Both the position numbers and the translations under genes were made by a program. Positions 44,976 to 58,561 of a stretch of 64,000 bases of DNA are shown here, piece after piece. The stretch comes from Apiotrichum sp. Y4204 (lineage: Eukaryota; Basidiomycota; Tremellomycetes; Trichosporonales; Trichosporonaceae): positions 62,001 through 126,000 of the forward strand of contig JAMYHL010000042.1 in assembly GCA_025531455.1 (NCBI GenBank). Reading direction: 5' to 3'. Positions within the stretch are counted from its first letter, which is position 1; each line of letters starts with the position of its first letter. The notes below the pieces were generated by a model that was not told the origin of the DNA, did not search any database, and saw nothing but the letters and a program-made list of their open reading frames with translations.

Positions 44976-45397
44976 ACGGAGGCTGAGTAATGTGGAGAAG
45001 AGAGGAGATGAGAAGAAGGGGAGAGGAGGGAGAGGAGGGAGACAAGGGGAGAGAAGGCCCCGCGCCAGTAGTATCTGATGTGGGCGGGCGACGAAAAAGC
45101 GGCCGCTGCAAGCTGTAGCCAGCGGCGCGGCCGCACCGCCCTGGCGGCGAGGCAGGCGAGCCGAGCCCGCGGACGGGACAGTATAGACGCCGGTAGCGTA
45201 GCGGCCGGTTGGCGTTTGCACGCTTGTATCAGCATCGATGCACTATTCAGCACTTCATGTGGGGGGGCAGTGACGAGGTTGGGGGTTGTTTCGCCTTTTG
45301 TTTAGCAGCTAGCTTTTGGAGCTCGACAACTCTTTGACACGCTGATTTCGAGTTTCTGGCCCCGGACTAATCATGACGTCCAAACGCAAAATCAGGC
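44976..45397. other. Intergenic, TOM40 3' flank
   Basis: Contains a GAGGGAGAGGAGGG purine-rich repeat at about 45020-45055. No gene. Confidence 0.4.
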
Positions 45398-45469
45398 GCC
45401 CCGTTAGCTCAGTGGTAGAGCGTGTCACTAGTAATGACAAGGTCAGTCGTTCAAGTCGGCTACGGGGCA
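45398..45469 (+). tRNA. tRNA-Thr (anticodon AGT)
   Basis: A complete cloverleaf of 72 nt can be drawn: acceptor GCCCCGT/ACGGGGC, D-arm GCTC...GAGC, anticodon stem TGTCA/TGACA with loop CTAGTAA (AGT at positions 34-36), T-arm AGTCG-TTCAAGT-CGGCT, discriminator A. There is no intron. A pol III terminator-type T-run is not immediately obvious downstream, but CTTTTTGG follows within about 25 nt. Confidence 0.95.
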
Positions 45470-45809
45470 TGACAACCTCGTTTGCAAGAAAGCTTTTTGG
45501 CTTTGGAGTAGACTAACGGCGAGTCCATGGTCTACAGGGATCGGGGACCACCTCGTCTCCTCTATCGCACTGCTTATTGTGTGTGGTCTGAGAGATATCA
45601 TGGGGGCCCGGTACGTCTCTCCTCTCAGTCACCTGATTGTGTTTCATGTATGGCGTTTAGAATGTGCACACGCTCATCCGTCGTCATGCACAGTACTGCC
45701 CTCCGACGCCTTTCCTCTCACTCTGCCTCCCTCCTCCTACTATCCCCAACGTACTAGATGGCTGCTCGGTGTTGGTTCCCGCCGTTGCCTCTTGGTTCTC
45801 ACTGTATTA

Positions 45810-45849
<40 letters not shown>

Positions 45850-46530
45850 TTTTATTTTTTTTTTATTTTTTTTTTTGAGGGGGTGTAGTCGTTTAGTTTT
45901 TGCTGTTGCGGATTCTCTAATAGTTTCTTCTGGAGCCACTTCCTGTCGCATCTAAGCTGAGAGAAACGAGGTGCGAGCTGGCGACGGGGCACAGGTGCGG
46001 TGGCTGGCTGTTGATGGTGGGTGGTCAGGGGACTTTGTATGTAGCTGACAAGGCAGAGACAATATCGGGCGCAAGGGGTGTATATGGGGTGATGATAGCA
46101 CGTGGGAGAATATCGGACTGTCCGGGTTCGGGAGTAGCGTGCGCGATAGATGTGGAGAGAGCTCGCGAGTCTAGGCTCATTTGTATCTAGCGACACTTGC
46201 ATCTCAGTACCTCGACCCTTCAACACACTCTCAACACGCTTGTGGCGGTGCCACACAACCCGCAGGCGCAACACACACAAACACACACACACACACACAC
46301 AATCACACTCCCGCCACTCTGCCACCGGGACCACTGTGACCAGAACCACTGCACACTATCTTGACATTTATTACCCTCGCCGGCGCGACGGCCCGCCTGG
46401 GACGGGTAGGCAGTGGCGGTATCATATGGGGGTATACACGAGTTGTGGAACTAGATCTCCCCGTCGCTGATTATCTAAATCTATTACGCGGGGGACGGGG
46501 GAGGAGAGAGAGAGTAAATAGAGTGTTCGA
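45470..46530. repeat. Intergenic with microsatellites
   Basis: Contains a TTA/ATT trinucleotide run (about 45808-45850) grading into poly(T) to about 45878, and an AC dinucleotide run (about 46269-46302). This is the 3' flank of the RRM gene. No gene seen. Confidence 0.6.
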
Positions 46531-48557
46531 CTACTCGGGGGTCGGGGAGGGGGAGGCGGCGCCAGAGGCCGAGGCCGTGGCGGGTGTAGAGTCCTCCATG
46601 GATGTGTCGTGGCTGCCGGCGGCGGCCTCGGCGGCGGCGATAGCTACGGCGACGGGGTCGGTGTCGCTCTCGCGGGGAGACATGTCGCGGCGCGCACCGG
46701 GCGTACGCGGCTGGCGGGGGGCGTAGCCGCAGCGGTCCTTGCCGTGAGCGATGCGCAGGTTGGCATAGTCGGCCTTGTTCTTGATACCGGCGATCGCCTT
46801 CTGGGCGGCCTCGATCGTGGTAAAGTTGACATATGCGGCGTGCTTCTCCTTCAAGAAGTTGATGAGCTCAATGTCGCCATACTCGCCAAAGTCGGTGCGC
46901 AGCTTGTCCTGGGTGAAGGTGTCAAAGTCGGTGATCTGGCCAATGTAGACGTTGCGCGAAACACCGTTGTTCACCTCCTGGACAAGCTTGGGCGAGGGGG
47001 GTGCGAGGCACTTGCCCCAGCCGACGCGCAGGCGGCGGCCGGCGATGGTGATGGGGTTTTGCTCCGAGTGACGGAAGAACGCGAGCGCGGCAGACGGGTC
47101 GACAAAGGTGACAAACGCGCACTTCTTCTCGGGCAGCACCTTGATCGACTCGAGAACGCCACCACGGATGTTGTTGCAGAGCTCCTCCACGCTCGTGTCG
47201 GCACCAATGTTGCCAAGGTACACGGAGCGGTTACCGATCTGCGACGGGTCAAACGAGTTGCCACCAAAGCCGCCAGGAGTGAAGGCGCCGTCCATGGGGG
47301 AGAAGGGACTGCTGAAGCCGCCGGGGGATGTGAAACCGTACGGGGAGAGGGGGCCGTTGTGAGACTGAACGGCAGCCTGCGCCTGGGCAACCGCCTGGCG
47401 GACGGCGGCCTGCTGCGCGCGGGGAACATAGGCACAGCGGTCCTTGCCGTAGCTGACGCGCTTGTTCTTGAAGGCGGGCTCGCGGGGGAGTGCGGCGACG
47501 ACCTTCATCGCGACGGAGATGGAAAGGAAGTGGACAAAGGCAATGTTCTTGTCGCGAACAATCTTGATCTGGTCAATGTCGCCAAAGCGCACGAGGTCGG
47601 AGCGAAGGGTCTGCTCGGTGTCCTCGTCGGTGAGGCCGCCGATGAACACGTTGCGGGTAGCCTGGTTGTACTGCACGGCGATGCCGACGTTGGAAGGAAG
47701 GTTGGACTCGCGGCCCCATCCGATGCGCAGCTCCTGCCCGCGGAGAGCGAGCTTCTTGACCTGAGCGTCGGCGTAGAATGCGGCGGCGGTAGAACCGTCA
47801 AGGAAGGAGATGAAGACGCAGCTCTTGTCGGAGAGGATCTTGACCGACTCGATGGGACCGAAGCGGACGAGGTTGAGGAGCTCGTCGGCGGACGCGTCGT
47901 CGGGAATGTTGCCAATGTAAACGGTACGTCCAGTCATGTTACCAGCGGCAGCGGCGGCGGCGGCCGCAGCAGCAGGGCCGTAGTTGCCAGTCATGCGAGT
48001 GTTGAACGGGCTGCTGTAACCAGTCTGGATGGGATTAGCAACAACATTGTACAGTTCACTCACCACGAGAGGGAAGCCGGGAAGAACACCAAAAGGCGAG
48101 ACGCCGTACGGGGTGGCAAGGCTGGTGGTAGGGCTAACTGGGCCACCCTGGGCCTGAAAGTTGGTGATAACGGGAGCAAGAGACGGGGGAAGGGGGCTGG
48201 CGCCACCGGGCTGGCCGTACGCCGAGTTGAGGCCAACAGGGCTCATCGGCATGCTGCTGAGGTACTGGCGCGCGGCCTCGGCGGCAAAGTCGGGCGAGTG
48301 GCCGCCGTTCGCCATGTCGGGCGTGGGGATGCCAAGGGTGTTGTCCTGGAACGAACGCTGTACGGGGTCAGCCAGAGACACGGCATACTACACACCATTG
48401 CGGCAGCAATGTCGAGGGTGCCAAGTGCACCGCTCAAGGTACCCACGTAGTCTGGGGGAAAGTGCGTGACCGGGTTACCGAGCTGCGTGGGGTAGCGTTG
48501 GTACTGGGGGGAAAGGGGCGTGCCATCGCCAGGACGATTGACAGAGTAGTCGGTCAT
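46531..48557 (-). CDS. Four-RRM RNA-binding protein, Nrd1/Mrn1 type
   Basis: Exons 48557-48396, 48357-48064 and 48024-46531 give 649 aa. RNP motifs mark four RRMs: VYIGNIPDD with SCVFISFLDG, VFIGGLTDED with IAFVHFLSIS, VYLGNIGADT with CAFVTFVDP, and VYIGQITDFD with AAYVNFTTIE. This tandem layout and the GKDRC(A/G)YVP ends after RRM2 and RRM4 match S. pombe Nrd1 and S. cerevisiae Mrn1, post-transcriptional regulators of mRNA. The N-terminus is glutamine/proline-rich. A 39-nt intron (48063-48025) is in frame and could be retained. A run of GCC/GCG codons gives a poly-alanine tract (about 47940-47975). Confidence 0.88.
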
Positions 48558-51500
48558 TGCAAGGGAATAGGCGGCAGGAGGGGCTGACAGGAAATCCAGC
48601 CGGCGGTGAAGAAGCAAAGACACAGAGAACGAAGGGAGGAGCGCTGGCGACTAATGAACAAGGGCCAAGCAAATGAAAGGACGCGGCGACGAACTGAACT
48701 GCGATCCGGTGTCCAAAGGAAAGGGGACAGGCGAAAGTCTGGCAATGTAAGAAGAACAGACAGGTAGACAAGAGTGGCCGCCTCGTTTACTGACAGAGAT
48801 GAGGACTGTCGATGCCGAACGAGACACGAGCAGATGCGGATGTACGACGGTGCGGTGTGCGGTGAACGTGGCGGTGGCGGCGTACACAGCGCGACGCGTG
48901 CGGGCGGACGAGCAGGGGCGGTGCGATGTTCGGGAAGCGTGACGAGATGCGGCGGGAGGGGGCAGTGGTGGATGGATGGTGGATCAAAGAACGGCGTCAG
49001 CATGCGTCACGGCGTCAGCATGCGTCGGAGTATGAGGGGACAGCGAGCACAAGCATCGGACAACCGGACACACATGCAAGCGGCAAGTCGAGTTTGTCTT
49101 GCAAGCATTTCCATCGCATCTCACGATCTCAACTGGTCCTCGATCCGGTTCGGGATGGTTCTGATGGCATGCCGGATGCAGCAATACGCCAACACATCCG
49201 AGACAGGATCGGGGCAGGGACACGAGGCACGGGACGCGGCAACACCGCGAAGCACGCCGCCTAGCTTGCCGCCAAGCGTGGCCTGGTGCTGGTGTGGACT
49301 GCGCGAGACGGCTGCACGCGGCGGGTAGCAGTGGAAGGGGGCACGCCGAGCGCGGCGGTGTCGCGGAATGCAGTCGGGGTCGGCGTCGGGGGTTGGGTTG
49401 GACGCGATCGCCGCCGAGTGCAGGGCCAGAAGAGGCAGGAAGCGCAGGTGCGTGGCGGGATGCCGGCAGGTGCGAGCGAGTGCGATTGAAACCAGCTAGC
49501 GCTCGCGTCGTCCCATCGCGCGGTCCGCCGCGAGCCGTTCACGATCACGACTCGTCGCGCCTGCACTCGCACTCCGCCATGGCTCGCCGTCGCCGCTGCG
49601 GACACATCTCGGCCCCGATCGAATCCGTTTCCCCTCCCCCCATCCCAACCTCCTTCCCACCAAAGTTCCCCCCCACCCCTCGCTGTCCCCCGCTTTGCCA
49701 ACAAACTCACCGAATAAATGGGATAATAGGAAACGAGTGTGGGGTTGCAAACGCAAAAGGCGGCACTCAAAGCGAGCGATTCGAAGTGAACAGACGGCGG
49801 AGGGGGGGATGAAAGAGCGATGGGGAGGGGAGGAGAGATGGAGAATAGAGCAAGAAGAGCGGGTGAGCGAGTCAGTGGGCCGACGCAGAGAGGAGACAGA
49901 GAGACACGGTGGCAGGCCAGGGACAGGCAACGGTAGCAGCACGCACAAGAGCAGAGGGCAGGGCACCACCTGCGCGCGCGGGCAGGGGGAGAGAACCCCG
50001 GGGGCACGCGTCCATCGGCTAATCCCACAGGGCACTGCAGGGTCAAATACAGGGAGAGGGGCACACAGTCAAGCGGGGGGGCTATTACAAGCTCCTATTA
50101 TGGCCTATCAAGACTGGTGATTAGGGGCTATTTACGACCATTAGCAAAAAAGCGTATTAGGGGTCGGCAGAGAGAGAACGGGCCGTGGCGCGCGCAGAAG
50201 GGCCCGTGCGGCGCGTCCATGCTGTCCGAGCGGGTAGAGCGCAGAGCGCAGAACTCTACAAAGCACAGTAGTGTCTTGTGTCGCAAACGTATTCTTGGAG
50301 CCTTGGATACTGGGTTACTCTTGTCACTTGGCTGTATTGAGCCTTTGGTCGCTACGCCGTCCCAGCTCTGCTCCGCCCCGCGCTCCGTGGGTGGATACCG
50401 ATGCGTAAGTGCACAAGTCGAGCCGGTCGAGATCTGTGGCACTAGTACTTGGCACTTTTCACTCCTGAACTGCGAATCGTGCGAATCCTGCAACATCCCA
50501 CATTGAGCGACACATTCTCCATACAGAGAGACACTAGATATCAGCCATATCAGAGGATCAGAGCGGACGTGGCAGACAATGCGACAATGCGACAGTGCGA
50601 GAGTGAGCACTAGCACTATTCTCTCGCACTCATATTCCGCCCACCACGCGCTACACTTCTGCCTCGCCGTTCCAGTTGGCCGCCACCGCAACGGAGTGAA
50701 ACAACCCCCCTGTGGGCCAATCAGCGGGAGCCAGAGCCCACAGCCCTACAGAGCCACTGCGCCGAGACTGATCGTGCCCGAGCCCGAGCCGGAGCCGGAG
50801 CACGAGCTGGAGCACGAAATAGAGGCCAGAAACTCCATGTTTGCAGGGGAAGAACTCGATATGCAGTTAGTTGTAGACCACGAATTGTCTTCATACCCAG
50901 TACTCGGTCCATTTCTGAGGCTCCGATCTCGTGTTCAGTGAGGCTGCGGAGAGATATGGCGCTGTGTGGCGGCAGCCAAGCCTGAGCTAGCGGAGTGAAG
51001 CTGCCACTCTACGCCGCTGTGCCTCTGTGCCCCTCCGCCTCTACGCCTCGGCGCCTCGGCGCCTCCTCTCGATCCGCTCCAGTCGTGTCGTGCCGCGCAG
51101 CCACGATGAGCAGCTAGATCCTAGCAGATGCGCAGCTGCAGGCTTGAACAGATAGAGTGCCAAGATGGCTGCCGGGGACAAGGCAGCATGGTCTCCGGAT
51201 TGCATCGCGCCATAACGAGATGGCATCGATCTCGGGGTCGCAGAGCATGTGGGCATTGAGCATGAAATGGAGATGGAGACGGAGATTGACTGAGCACGGT
51301 CGCGCTATGTCGCGGAATCCGATCCAGCTCGCGGCTGTGACAAACGTAATGCCTGTCCGTTGCGATCCTCCTCACACCGTTGCCACTGTCGCTCCAAGAT
51401 GCTTTCCGACGCCGTCGCCGCGCATTCTGACCACAAACACTGACCACTGCGAGCGCACCCTTCTGGTATCTCTCCTCGCTCACCAACTCCACAGCTCAGA

Positions 51501-51753
51501 CATCCCGCCTGCGGGCCCAACGGAATAATCAATGACATGTGGGATATGTCTTTTGCTGCGCGGGTGCCATTCGCCACTGACAGTCGGTACCATCAGGCGG
51601 GGACACCTCGGCGCTCTATTCTTGTGCTACCGCTCCGCTCCTCCGCCCAGCGCTGCACGCCACTCTCAGCTCCGTAATCTCCGGCACTTGCGCCTCGCCA
51701 CTGCGTGTCGATATGTATACATGCCCAACCCTACCCAAGCTAACCAATAACGC
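48558..51753. other. Long intergenic region upstream of the RRM gene
   Basis: 3.2 kb without a supportable gene. Minus-strand frames here (for example 49261-50064) are low-complexity and GC-driven. A short direct repeat (GGCGTCAGCATGCGTC, about 48993-49027) is seen. It is likely promoter and 5' leader DNA of the RRM gene plus 3' flank of eS1. Confidence 0.4.
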
Positions 51754-52667
51754 TTAGACCGAGGCGAGGGGGGCAGGCTCGACGAAGTCGCCGCCCTTGA
51801 CGACCTTGGAGCCGCTGGCGTCGGTGGCCTCGCCGTGGGCCTCGAGGAGCTTGGAGAGGTCGATCTTGGGGGCCTTGACAATCTTGGCCTTGCGGACGTA
51901 GACGTTGTGGAGCGGGTAGATGCCCTTGGACGCCTTCTCAATCTCGCGGCCAATCGACTCGGGAACGAACTTCTGGACAAGCTCCTTGAGGTCGGAGCCC
52001 TCGGCCTCGCGGCGGATGATCTCAACCATCTTGGCGCGGATCTCACGGATCTGCGACGACTTGGCGTAAGTCGTCTTCTTCACCTGGTTGCGGTTGCGCT
52101 GGGTGAAGCCGATCGCGAACAGGCGGAGAATGTAGCCGTCGGTGGTCTTGACGTCAACGGACGCCTCGATGAGCGACTGCCACTTGCGAACAAGCGAGCG
52201 GAGCTTGTCAGTGGTGAAGTCCATGCCGTAGAACGAGGTAAGGCAGGTCTTGCCCTGAGAAATGGTTAGTCTTCCGATCCTAATTGACCGTAAAAATTCC
52301 CAGCTGCACGCACAGAGACATCCTCGACACGGAGCTTGACCTTGCGGAAGGACTGCTCCTGGTCGTTGTTCAGGTCGGCAAGCGAGAGCTCGAGGATACG
52401 GCCCTTGAGCGAGTCGTTGGCATTCTTGAGACCCTGCGAACGGTTGACAAGCGTCTTGCCGGCGTTGCGGTTCTCAAAGAACGAGGGGGCCTTGATGTCG
52501 TACCAGTCTGCACATGAGCGTCTATTCGCCTTGGCCTTGCACCGCCATGCGGCTTGCGCGCCATCCATCCCCGCCAATCACTCACCCTTACGGGTGAAGG
52601 GGTCGACGACCTTTTTCTTGATGCCCTTCTTTCCCTTCGAGAGGCGCTTGTTCTTTCCAACCGCCAT
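51754..52667 (-). CDS. RPS1: 40S ribosomal protein eS1 (S3Ae)
   Basis: Exons 52667-52586, 52507-52314 and 52254-51754 give 258 aa, the usual size. Motifs include [15 protein letters not shown] at the start, [39 protein letters not shown] and [17 protein letters not shown]. It is a component of the small-subunit platform near the mRNA exit. The two introns are 78 and 59 nt. It is highly conserved, so confidence is high. Confidence 0.97.
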
Positions 52668-53753
52668 TTTCTGATATGTTCAAATGCCGCCGCGCGAGAG
52701 AGAATCAGTCGAGATGGGGGAGTGGGCGAGATGGAAATGTCGAGATCAGGTTTCGAGGTCGAGTTCAAGTGTCGCAGAGGGGAGGGGACAAGGGGGAGCA
52801 CACGCAAATTTCCACAGAGCACAAATCGGTATCGCGAGCACAGATGGACAAGGAATCGGTAGAGCGTAAATCGTGTATCGTCGCGGTCGTCGTGGCACAC
52901 CTGTCAGCTACTGTCCTCTAGGGGTGGTGCTCGCTATGCGCGGCGGCGGACTCACGATGAGTTGATGGATGGAACACTTCGGACTGGATTCAAACACTCA
53001 AAGTGTGCAGCCTGGCAGGCGCTACGCTGCATCCCAGCCCAACCAGCCTGCCAGCCAGCGGGCACAGTGATAGCTTGCTCACACTACACCCACCCAGCGA
53101 CTGCCAGCCAGCCAGCCAGCCAACCAGCCAGGAGCCATGCATGAGCGCCTTCACCACCCAAGTCACGCAAAGCCAGAGCCAGCCAGGAATTTCCTCTGCA
53201 CACTGCTTAGCTGAATATTTTGCAAATACCTCCGTCTCCCACACACAGAGCCCACAGTGTCGCCACAGTCCCATGCGGAAGGCAAGTTTTATATCTCCGA
53301 GTGTGGCATCCCCGGTCGGTGGTCATCGGATATAAAACTATCGCCGATATTTTCGTGCTATAGGCAAGTGTCCAGATGTGCCTGCTTACACTCATGTCAT
53401 GACGTCACATGTTCCTCCCTGCAGGGCCTGAAATGCCGTTCATAGCCTCCCCGTCCCCCTCCCCATCCGCCCGACATTCAACACTGCGGCAGCAACCATG
53501 CACTTGCGTTGAACGCGTAAACACTTCCGCATCCATATAATCATGCAATCATCATGCCTTCCGTGTCTCTCACATGCAACCAAGTACGCACTCGATGTAT
53601 ATGTATCAATATCTCAATCATCATATCTCGCCGTCCCTCTCTCAATCTCATCCTCAGACCTCGAACCTTCCATTTTATCTGCCAATCTGTGTGCCCCGCA
53701 TGCACGCGCTCACCGCCGGGGTTTTTGATCCTGCCAACCTTCACCATTACTTC
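52668..53753. other. Intergenic between eS1 and PUF gene
   Basis: eS1 promoter and PUF-gene 3' flank. A CCAG tetranucleotide run occurs at about 53098-53130. No gene. Confidence 0.5.
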
Positions 53754-56283
53754 CTACCACTGCGTCTCGTCCTGCGAGTCGGGAGAGGTGGCGACGCGGC
53801 GGAGTGCCACATTCTTTTTCGTCGAGGGCGGAGGCGTAATAGGCGTAAGGTGGTCGATGCGCGTCGTGTCGCTCTCGCTGCCCGTGTGCAGATCGGGCGA
53901 GTTGAGGCTGCTTGCACTGAGCGAATGGGAGAGCGACGGTATAACCCCCTTGTGCTCATAGTCGCTCAACTTTGCCTCGAGCCTGCGTCCGCACGGGGTG
54001 TGGCGGATGTTTGGCATGAGAGGAACGATGATGTGCAGAAGCTGGGAATATGGTAAGAATCATGACACTGGAGGAACCCAAATACCCACCTTGTCGCGCT
54101 GATCGGGTTCTGCCTCGGCGAGTGCAGTCTGCACTGGGAAGTTGCCGTAGCCATCGCGGAGGAGGCTCGCGACGCGCTCCTCCGGGCTATCGGTCATGTC
54201 ACCAATGAGCTCGGAGATGAGCTCGCGGCGGTCGGACGGCTTGGCGAACTTGAGCGCCTTCTCCACCACATTCGAAGCGAATTTATGGCGGCTCACTGCA
54301 GATTAGCCGTTGCGCTCCCGCCACCCTTTACTCACACTCATAGATACGCGGCTTGATCCATTCAACTACCTTGTCGCGGTCGTGCTCATGGTCCGGGGCA
54401 TCTGTGATGATGCTCTGCACGACATAATTCCCAAACTGGTCCGTCATGAGCTGCCCGGCACAGGCGTGGAGCTCGTTGAGGAGAGGTCGGATACGGGCCG
54501 GCTTGAGAATCTCAAACGACATCTGCAGCACACGACAGCCAAAAGGGTGGCACGACAGTTCGCGGACGTGGCCCTTGAACGCGTCGAGAATCGCAGGTGG
54601 CGGGTCCAGCGCGATCAGGCGCTGGATGACATGGTTGGCATTGGCCGACTTGACGCACTCAATTACATGGCCCACGAGTTCCGCCACGAGCCGCTCGCGC
54701 TGCTCTGGAAGGACGTGCTCGAGCGCCTTTTGGACAACCTGGTTGTCAGTGATGGCAAGAGTGAGTGTTGAGGAGATGAGGCAATTGGAATCGTCACGTG
54801 ACACTACTTGGCGGAGCTCCAACGCCACTTGCGTCGACGGCTCCGCCAAGGTTGAGCGACACTTGGGAAAACTGGTGCGAAAGCCGAAAGCCCGTCTCAG
54901 CTCATCGGCGCTGTGTTATATCCACCTTCCGTGCTGCCACCAATAGTGTGGGCCTCGCCTCGACATGCCCTCCGCTGCGCACTTACCCTGCACCCATACA
55001 TCTGCATCGAGAGGTGGAGCACATGCCCCTCCATGGTCTTGGCGAGCGCGCTCTTCTGTGCTTGGTCGCCGTGCTCGAACAGCTTTTGGATCACGTAGTT
55101 GCCAAACACGTCGGTCATCAGGTGGAACGCGTTGGGCATGATCTCGTCAAACACCTTGGCGCGCTCCTCGGGTGTCGCGGTCTCGAGCTTGTTCTGGATG
55201 AAACGCGAACCGTGCTGGTCGCCAGCAAACTCGCAAATGTGGCCGGAGATGTCCTGGAGGATGAGTCTACGGAGGGGTGTGAACGACAACAGGCACTGTT
55301 GGGAACGCCGTAAGCCCACCAGCTCTACTTACAGCCAGCTCCATACGATTTCCATTGCGGTGACGGCGAAACTCGTCAAGACGGGTACTGCGAGAGGACG
55401 AGTCGTAGCGGCGCATCGGGAAGGCGACCGACGAGTACGGGTTACTGGCAAACGACATGCCCGAGAGGCTGTACTGCGCCGGCGAAGGCGTGGGCGGATA
55501 GACGATCTGCAAGGGGTTGAGGGCGTGGGAAAGATCGGCGCTCGGAGCGAACCGGGCGCCGCGGCCACGTCGGGGGCTCGACGTGTTGGACAGACGATTG
55601 CGCTGCGTGTGAATACGGATATCAGGTGAGTTGCGGCTGCTACTCACTCCGCGGGAGGACCAGAACTGGCCGCGGTCGCTGTACGCGAAGAAGCCCTGGC
55701 CCGTGTTCTGGGCGCTGAGCGGTTGCTGGCGGAAGTTCTGGCGTGAAGACTGTTGCTGTGTGAATCCGAGGTTCAGGTTGGAAGCGAGGCGCGGGGCACG
55801 CTCCGTGCCCGGCGAGAGGTGGGGGCTAAACGTGTCTGAAGCGGACGCGGGATACGGGTCGAACGCCAGGCCGTTGGCACTTGCCACTAGCGATTGGAGT
55901 GGCGAGAGGGACTGCAGTGACTGCAGCGATGGTAGGCTCTGGAGTGACGCCATGGGGCTGCTCAGCTCGCTGAACCCAAAGGAGGGCGTGCCGCTGGCCG
56001 TTCCCGGCCCACCACCGCCACCAAAGTCTGCGCTGGCAAAGTAGAGGTACTGGCTGTCGTATGGGAACGGAGGGCGCTGGGCGTTGGCACTCGGCACGCC
56101 GTTGAGTCCGGGGTCACCAGCAACGCCAGGGACACCAGCAACGCCGGTGAGACCGGGGTAGTTTGGGACCGCTGGTGTGTGACGCTGCTGGGCTGGAGAC
56201 GGGTAGCCGTCCATTGAGAGGTGTGCGAAATGGGAGGCGAGTTCGTCGTCGTTGGTTGACCAAGGAGCTGTGGTCGTGGACAT
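53754..56283 (-). CDS. Pumilio-family RNA-binding protein
   Basis: Spliced minus-strand exons (first 56283 to about 55333, then about 55252-54966, 54742-54340, 54297-54094, 54040-53754) encode a PUF protein. The repeats read [92 protein letters not shown] and [11 protein letters not shown], the eight-unit pattern. Such proteins bind UGUR-containing mRNA 3' ends to repress or localise them. The N-terminal 350 residues are disordered. One intron (about 54965-54743) is about 220 nt, unusually long here. A 45-nt in-frame intron is likely at 55647-55603. The exact acceptor before the first repeat is ambiguous (CAACAG or CTCCAG), and the latter fits the family better. Confidence 0.88.
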
Positions 56284-58561
56284 TGTGTAGAACGAAGGTG
56301 CGAACGACGGGTGTGAGATTGTGGTAGGTAAGACAGCGGCTAGTGAGTGTGTATGTGTGTCGTACGTCTACGTTCTACTTTTGGCTTTGGCACAGGCTGT
56401 GAGGGGGTGTGTCGTACAGTTGACGTGTGGCGAGACGTGTGCGGACCGCTATGGGGTAGAGTACAGGTGCGTCCTCGTCCTGGGGCGTCTTGTTGGTGCT
56501 GCTCACAGCTGTGGACAGCCGACTCGCTGGTCGGTTAGCGAAGCAGAATGAACAGAAAGGGGCTGAACAGGAGGGAAAGAGGGAGAGTGGAAGAAACAGG
56601 ATGGGGGCGAGATGAGAATGGTGAAGATGAGCCAGACGAGATGACCAGAACTCGGAGGGGAGTCGGTGGAAGGAGACGAGGATGAGAGGGAAACGAGGGA
56701 CGCGGAAGCGGTGGCCCACGAAGGGCAAGGGGAAGCGGGGGTGCCCGGGTGCGAAGCGGACAAGCGGAGGTGAGCTGGTCGCCAGATCGTCAAGGGAAGC
56801 GGTGGCGAGGGCCAGAGCGGCGTGAGCGCGTGAGGGCTGTGGGTGTGATTGTGTGTGGGGGGTTGTGTGACGGGGATCTGGATGGATGTGTGTGCCCGCT
56901 GCGCCGTGCGCGAGTGGCAAGCCGTGCGCACTCCTTCGCTGCCACTGCCGTTGCCGTTGCGGTCCTCGTCGTCGTCGAGACAATACTCACTCGCTTGCCG
57001 CTTGGCCACTTGCCTATGGACACATTGAGCAAGAGTGCAGATTATTCCGTGTGGAGGTGTGGATGTCGACAAGAATGGCACAATGGCACGCGTCCCAGTG
57101 CACAGCATCCTTTGCGCGCTCCAATCGCCGACGTGCAGAACGGCCAGAACGGCCAGAACTGGGCCCAGCGGAGCGCCGCGCAGCAAGGCAGAGCAGGGCA
57201 GAGCAGGGCAGCAGGGACTCGCCGGGGCGCGCGAGGTCCTCGAGGCCTCGAGGATCCTAGAGGAAGCGGTCTGTGCGCCTCGCAGAATCGCAAGGGGTCC
57301 AAGATCCAAGAAGAGATTACAAAACAGAGGTCGCGCTATACTCCAGTACACTACTAGCGCTACTGATCACCCGCACGACCGCCACCCGCCTCGCGCCTCG
57401 ACCACCCGCATATCACACATTCTGCAACGCGTTGCTTGCTGTGCGGTGACTGGACCACCACGACGCGCATGGCGGCTCGAGAGCGCTGACCCGCAACCCA
57501 TAACCCGGGTGGAATGCAAAACACCCCCCGAGGGACAGGACGCTGAGAAGGGTAGTCGCCGCGGCGCCGCCCGACCATGGGACAGGGCGGGTGGCGGCCT
57601 GCCTGGAATGCCTGGCCCCAGAGGGCCCAGCGGTCAGCACCAGCGTGAGACAACACGCACCGAACGCGCCGCGGCACCTGTGCTGGCCGTGCTGTGGCAC
57701 CATTAATTGATTCTGATATTCTCACCTTTTCTGCGGGAACTTGCAAGCTGATATGCCAACTGTTTTGCTGAGACCTCGAGAAGCAAAGAGATCATGAGAG
57801 ATCGAGAACCATGATCACCTGGCGAGATCGATTTCTTCCCGCGGATCCCCAGTCACGCCTCGACGTCGCCCATCCTGGGTCATCGCCGCCAAGTTTAGCG
57901 CTCTTGCCGCTTCTCTTCCCTTTGGGGTCGTGGGGCGTGGGGACTGTCTCTCGCATTTGCATAACTGCAACCTGCACCGCACCACAGTACTGGTACGCCC
58001 CAGTATGCGTAATGCTGAAATGCTATAATGCTCCCACTGCGCCACACGCCACACGTTGCATGCAACGAGGTGTGGCGGATGGCGCCCCTTTGTGCCTTGC
58101 CCTTCTTCTTCTCGCCCCCCCTCTCGCCCCCTGCCCCCGTCCTTCTTTTCACCAACATGATCAAGCAGCTCAGGCATAAAAGGCAAGAGAAATAATTGTG
58201 CTCAGCTCGTCCTGTGGCCTGTGGACTGTGACGCCCTTTCTACTGATCACCGCCGTTTGATCGTCTGATCGTCTGATCGCCAGATTCTGCTGATCTGCAA
58301 ACTGCGGAGCTAACAACGACTCGTCAGATTCGCGACTCCTTCGGCCAGAACCCAAACTTAATCAAGAACAGTTTTATGAGAACATAGTATTAACTGTGCA
58401 TGAGCAGAGGAGACAGTGGAGTTATGTGAGGTCAAATAACGAGAGCATGAGAAGTGTCGAGCCGGAAATAAAGGCAAATCGTATAAAGGGGGTCGTTAAA
58501 GGCGTGTCGGTCATCTTGAAAGCGTAATGTTCATGTTGGACGTCAGGTTCGTCTGTCGAAC
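56284..58561. other. Intergenic upstream of PUF gene
   Basis: 2.3 kb with no supportable gene. It includes short direct repeats (TGATCGTC, about 58257-58285; CAGGGCAGAG, about 57190-57215; CGGCCAGAA, about 57140-57160). Frames on the minus strand are low-complexity. Confidence 0.4.

Noticed and set aside
46609..48450. 613-codon plus-strand frame opposite the four-RRM gene
   Set aside because: It is antisense to a clear RRM protein, has no family motifs, and is the usual effect of GC-rich codons read on the other strand.
49261..50064. 267-codon minus-strand frame
   Set aside because: Low-complexity Pro/Cys/Leu composition with no domain and no supporting exons.
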